From Zanthoxylum bungeanum (lineage: Eukaryota > Streptophyta > Magnoliopsida > Sapindales > Rutaceae), in NCBI GenBank assembly GCA_019454045.1, contig SKCR01031851.1:48659-112658 (forward strand): DNA of 64,000 nt, in the 5' to 3' direction. Below are positions 61,316-64,000 of this stretch, in pieces. The notes beneath the pieces are model-generated. The model worked only from the letters and a program-made list of their open reading frames with translations. It was not told where the DNA came from and made no database searches. Position 1 is the stretch's first letter. Every line of letters begins with the position of its first letter. Made by a program: the position numbers and the translations under genes.

Positions 61316-62044
61316 TAGGGATGGCAATGGGTAGGGTTTGGCGCGGGTTTTCCATTACCAAACCCGCACCTGCACCCGCATATGTTAATAAATTACCAAA
61401 CTCGCACTATACCCATTGTAGGTTTTAATTTTTATTACCAAACCCGCACCGCATTAAAAAAATAAATTACCAAACTCACATTAGTACCCAACAAATTTTT
61501 TTCGGATTTTTAAAATATCATATAAAAATAAATTTCCCGTGATAAAATATTCTTCATCTATAATATGAAAACCAAATTTAACATAATATTAAATCATCTA
61601 TAATTTCTTCACATGTTAGTGGAGTTTGGTTTGAAATCAATATGAAGTCGCAAATATTAAACATGATATTAAACCAAAAGCAATTCAAAAAATGATAAAG
61701 TTGAACAAAAAAGTAAGTATAAATTAACTACAGATTTAACTAATACATAACGAGAAGAAATTTAAAAAAATGATAAAGTTAATTACAGAATTTGAGTCTT
61801 TTTACATGAGTGGATTTTCTTTGACCTAAAAAATATAAAACAGAAAATTTAAATTTGCGGGTAGCGGATACTCGCTGCAGTATCCGCGGGTTTTGCTAAA
61901 TTACCAAATACGTACCAAACCCGTAGTGGGTTTTGTTTAATTTACCAAACCCGCACCAAATACGCTTAAATAATTACCAAATCCTACCCACTGCGGGTGG
62001 GTTTTTACTGGTTTGTGGGTTTATGGGCGAAATTGCCATCTCTA
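61316..62044. mobile_element. Non-autonomous hAT element (729 bp)
   Basis: Ends TAGGGATGGCAAT and ATTGCCATCTCTA, inverted repeats with one mismatch. Flanks CTCTCAAC (61308-61315) and CACTCAAC (62045-62052) form an 8-bp TSD with one mismatch, the hAT length. Inside, 'accaaacccgcacc' and its complement recur near both ends, as in many plant hAT-derived elements. No transposase. Confidence 0.88.
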
Positions 62045-64000
62045 CACTCAACCCTCGTTAGAAAATAGTAGTAACGATGGACCTCAATGTTCATCCCGAT
62101 GATATTCCCAGAAACAAGTAGGTCTGTGGTGTAGTTTTGTATCCTATAAGATATGGTAATAGACATTTAAAAGATAATGTCCTTCGGATAAGAAGACAGA
62201 AACATAAAACACGGAAATTTCAGATATTGTATAAGAGCATAAAAGAAGAGGAAAAAGAACTTTAAATAAAAGATTTAAAGGAGGAGCTGTCCAGATAAAA
62301 TGATGAAAAGAGGGAGAATTAGTCAAACAATGTCAGGAATACATGAGTAACGGTGTTAGACATAACTAAGGACGTATAACAACATACCTTTCCATTTAGA
62401 AAATGAAGAAGAATGATATCAACAAAATATATTGTGGTATGCATAGCAGCGAGGCTTAAGCGCTAGTATAAGACCGAGGTTTTATTAAATATAAGATTGA
62501 AAGGAAGATGACAAGTATAGCCCATAAGTTTCCATTTGTAGCGCGCTATTATAAATAAGGCTTAGGAGACTTGAAACAGATTTATTGAGGTATAATGTAA
62601 AAAGAGCCAAGGAAACTAAGTATAACGTATGTATATTGTTGAGACCAGGACAACACCTAATGGAATAAGACTGTGTGGATAACTGAAAGTGGGATATCCT
62701 AAAGTACAACCAGACAAGGAAAACAAGTCATTGTAAAAGATGGTTAACCAGATTTATAATAACAACGAATTTAAAGGTACGAAAAGAGAATGAACATTAA
62801 CCTGAACCAAGTAGGCCGGCGTCGACATTAATAGTAAGGTATACAGTTTAAGCACAAGTGTACATACAGTCAACCTTAACATAAGTACCTTGTTCTTGAG
62901 TCTTTAGACAATTAAGAAGGACCATCAGAAAATATATCCAGGATTAATATCCTGAATATAAGAGGCATCGATAAACAACGATAGTAAGCTAGAAGTACAT
63001 GAAGAATTTACCATGAAATATGATGTCCTAAGCCCTACAAGTAGACAGAGTTAAGGTAGAACGCGAAGAAACCTAACTATAGGAGACACAAGTATCACTA
63101 GCTGAGAAGCATTCAGATATATATTCAATGAGTTCACATGACACCAGTATGACTTATGTACAAATATACTTCATAGTGATCATATTGGTATAAATCCCTC
63201 ATATAGACTAAGTATTGTTATTGAAGATTAATGATTCAACTTGAATAGTTGTGGGTATGATTTCATTAGAACTTATGCATCAAATTCAGTTAAGACCTTG
63301 CAAGTCAAACATGTTTGGATGAAAGTAATAATAAGATGAGGGATCATCTGGGAAGTCTTAAAAAGTATTATGCATGAAACAAATATTAAGATAAGATGAA
63401 GAGTAACATATGCTTACTAGCTAAAAATGGTAAGCGATCAGCTTGGCAGAGATCTTAGTTATTAAGTCAAATTGAACCCATATAATATAGAATAGCTTAC
63501 AGTAGAGTAATGGTTCACGCATATAAATTAGAGTACAATAGTGATATGTTAAACGTCAAGTGTGACGGAATTCCCATGTGATATTTAAGATCAATATTGT
63601 CATGGCAAGAGATAGAAGAGGTTTTGAACAAGAAAGAACTAATATGTGTGGGACGGCAGGTCACGAATATAGTATCAGATTTAGAACTGATAGCTCACAC
63701 AGATAATTGAGTTAGAGAACGGTTAGCATAACTAGAGGTCTAGAAATATGGTTTCTTCGATGCATGAAAATAGTTATAGCATGACGGTAGTGTATAGTAC
63801 TCAGCTGAAATTTCATGGAATGAGAATGAAGAATTACCTCTCAGTCAAGAATTCAAGGGATTGCTCACTAAAGCCACATACTTTGGTGCAGTAAGTTCGA
63901 GCATTGCAAGAGGTGTTATACATAAATCAAATGTTTAGGATGGAGAGTACACCCCCAGTTATGACTTCCAAGTCATGGCATATAAGGACCAACTGAAAAT
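62045..64000 (+). mobile_element. G4 internal region, third part, to window end
   Basis: Not readable as protein. 'gaattacctctcagtcaag' at 63831 corresponds to 5341 in G2, which lies 245 bp before the G2 3' LTR; the G4 3' LTR should therefore open at about 64076. The minus-strand frames here are not supported as genes. Confidence 0.65.

Overview
The window looks like repeat-dense nuclear heterochromatin of a flowering plant; I cannot name the species. It is AT-rich, and I find no host gene, tRNA, rRNA or CRISPR array. The sequence is accounted for almost entirely by nested, decayed LTR retrotransposons of both plant superfamilies. Ty1/copia is identified by zinc-knuckle, integrase, RT and RNase H remnants and an initiator-Met primer site, TGGTATCAGAGC. 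Ty3/gypsy is identified by LTRs of the form TGTAACATCC...GGGATGTTACA, a G-rich polypurine tract and a chromovirus-like polyprotein end. One non-autonomous hAT element is also present. Open frames longer than about 60 codons are either pieces of dead polyproteins or chance frames.

Layout, left to right. (1) 1-18196 is the 3' part of a plus-strand gypsy element (here G2). Its internal region (1-922, 5204-5585) is split by a 4.3 kb solo gypsy LTR (G1, 923-5198, TSD AAAAC). Its 3' LTR (5586-7390, 17256-18196) is split by a complete minus-strand copia element (A, 7391-17255, TSD GTAAC). (2) 18197-33365 is an older copia layer: a plus-strand polyprotein scrap, a broken minus-strand element (F), an LTR (F', 22464-28771) and another LTR (H, 31317-33365). 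F' is interrupted by a solo LTR of the A family (E, 24448-28537), which itself contains a solo LTR of an unassigned family (K, 25861-27950, TSD CGGCC). Between F' and H lies a minus-strand solo gypsy LTR (G3, 28820-31157). (3) 33366-64000 is a second plus-strand gypsy element (G4). Its 5' LTR carries a 3.1 kb solo LTR of another family (J, 34701-37844, TSD CTAAG). Its internal region is split by a plus-strand copia element (C, 39601-59415, TSD GTAGT), and C contains a minus-strand relative (D, 44243-54269, TSD CAAGG). A hAT element sits at 61316-62044. The window stops roughly 75 bp before the expected G4 3' LTR.

Elements A, C, D and solo LTR E belong to one copia family, so the window holds seven LTR copies and three leaders for comparison. 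Two features of this family are the least expected things here. Every LTR carries a run of eight consecutive short hairpins in about 220 bp, with arm-matched changes between copies. The long untranslated leader carries a well conserved block with a 19-nt motif repeated three times and open frames on both strands. No copy in the window encodes an intact protein; their activity, if any, would depend on proteins from elsewhere.
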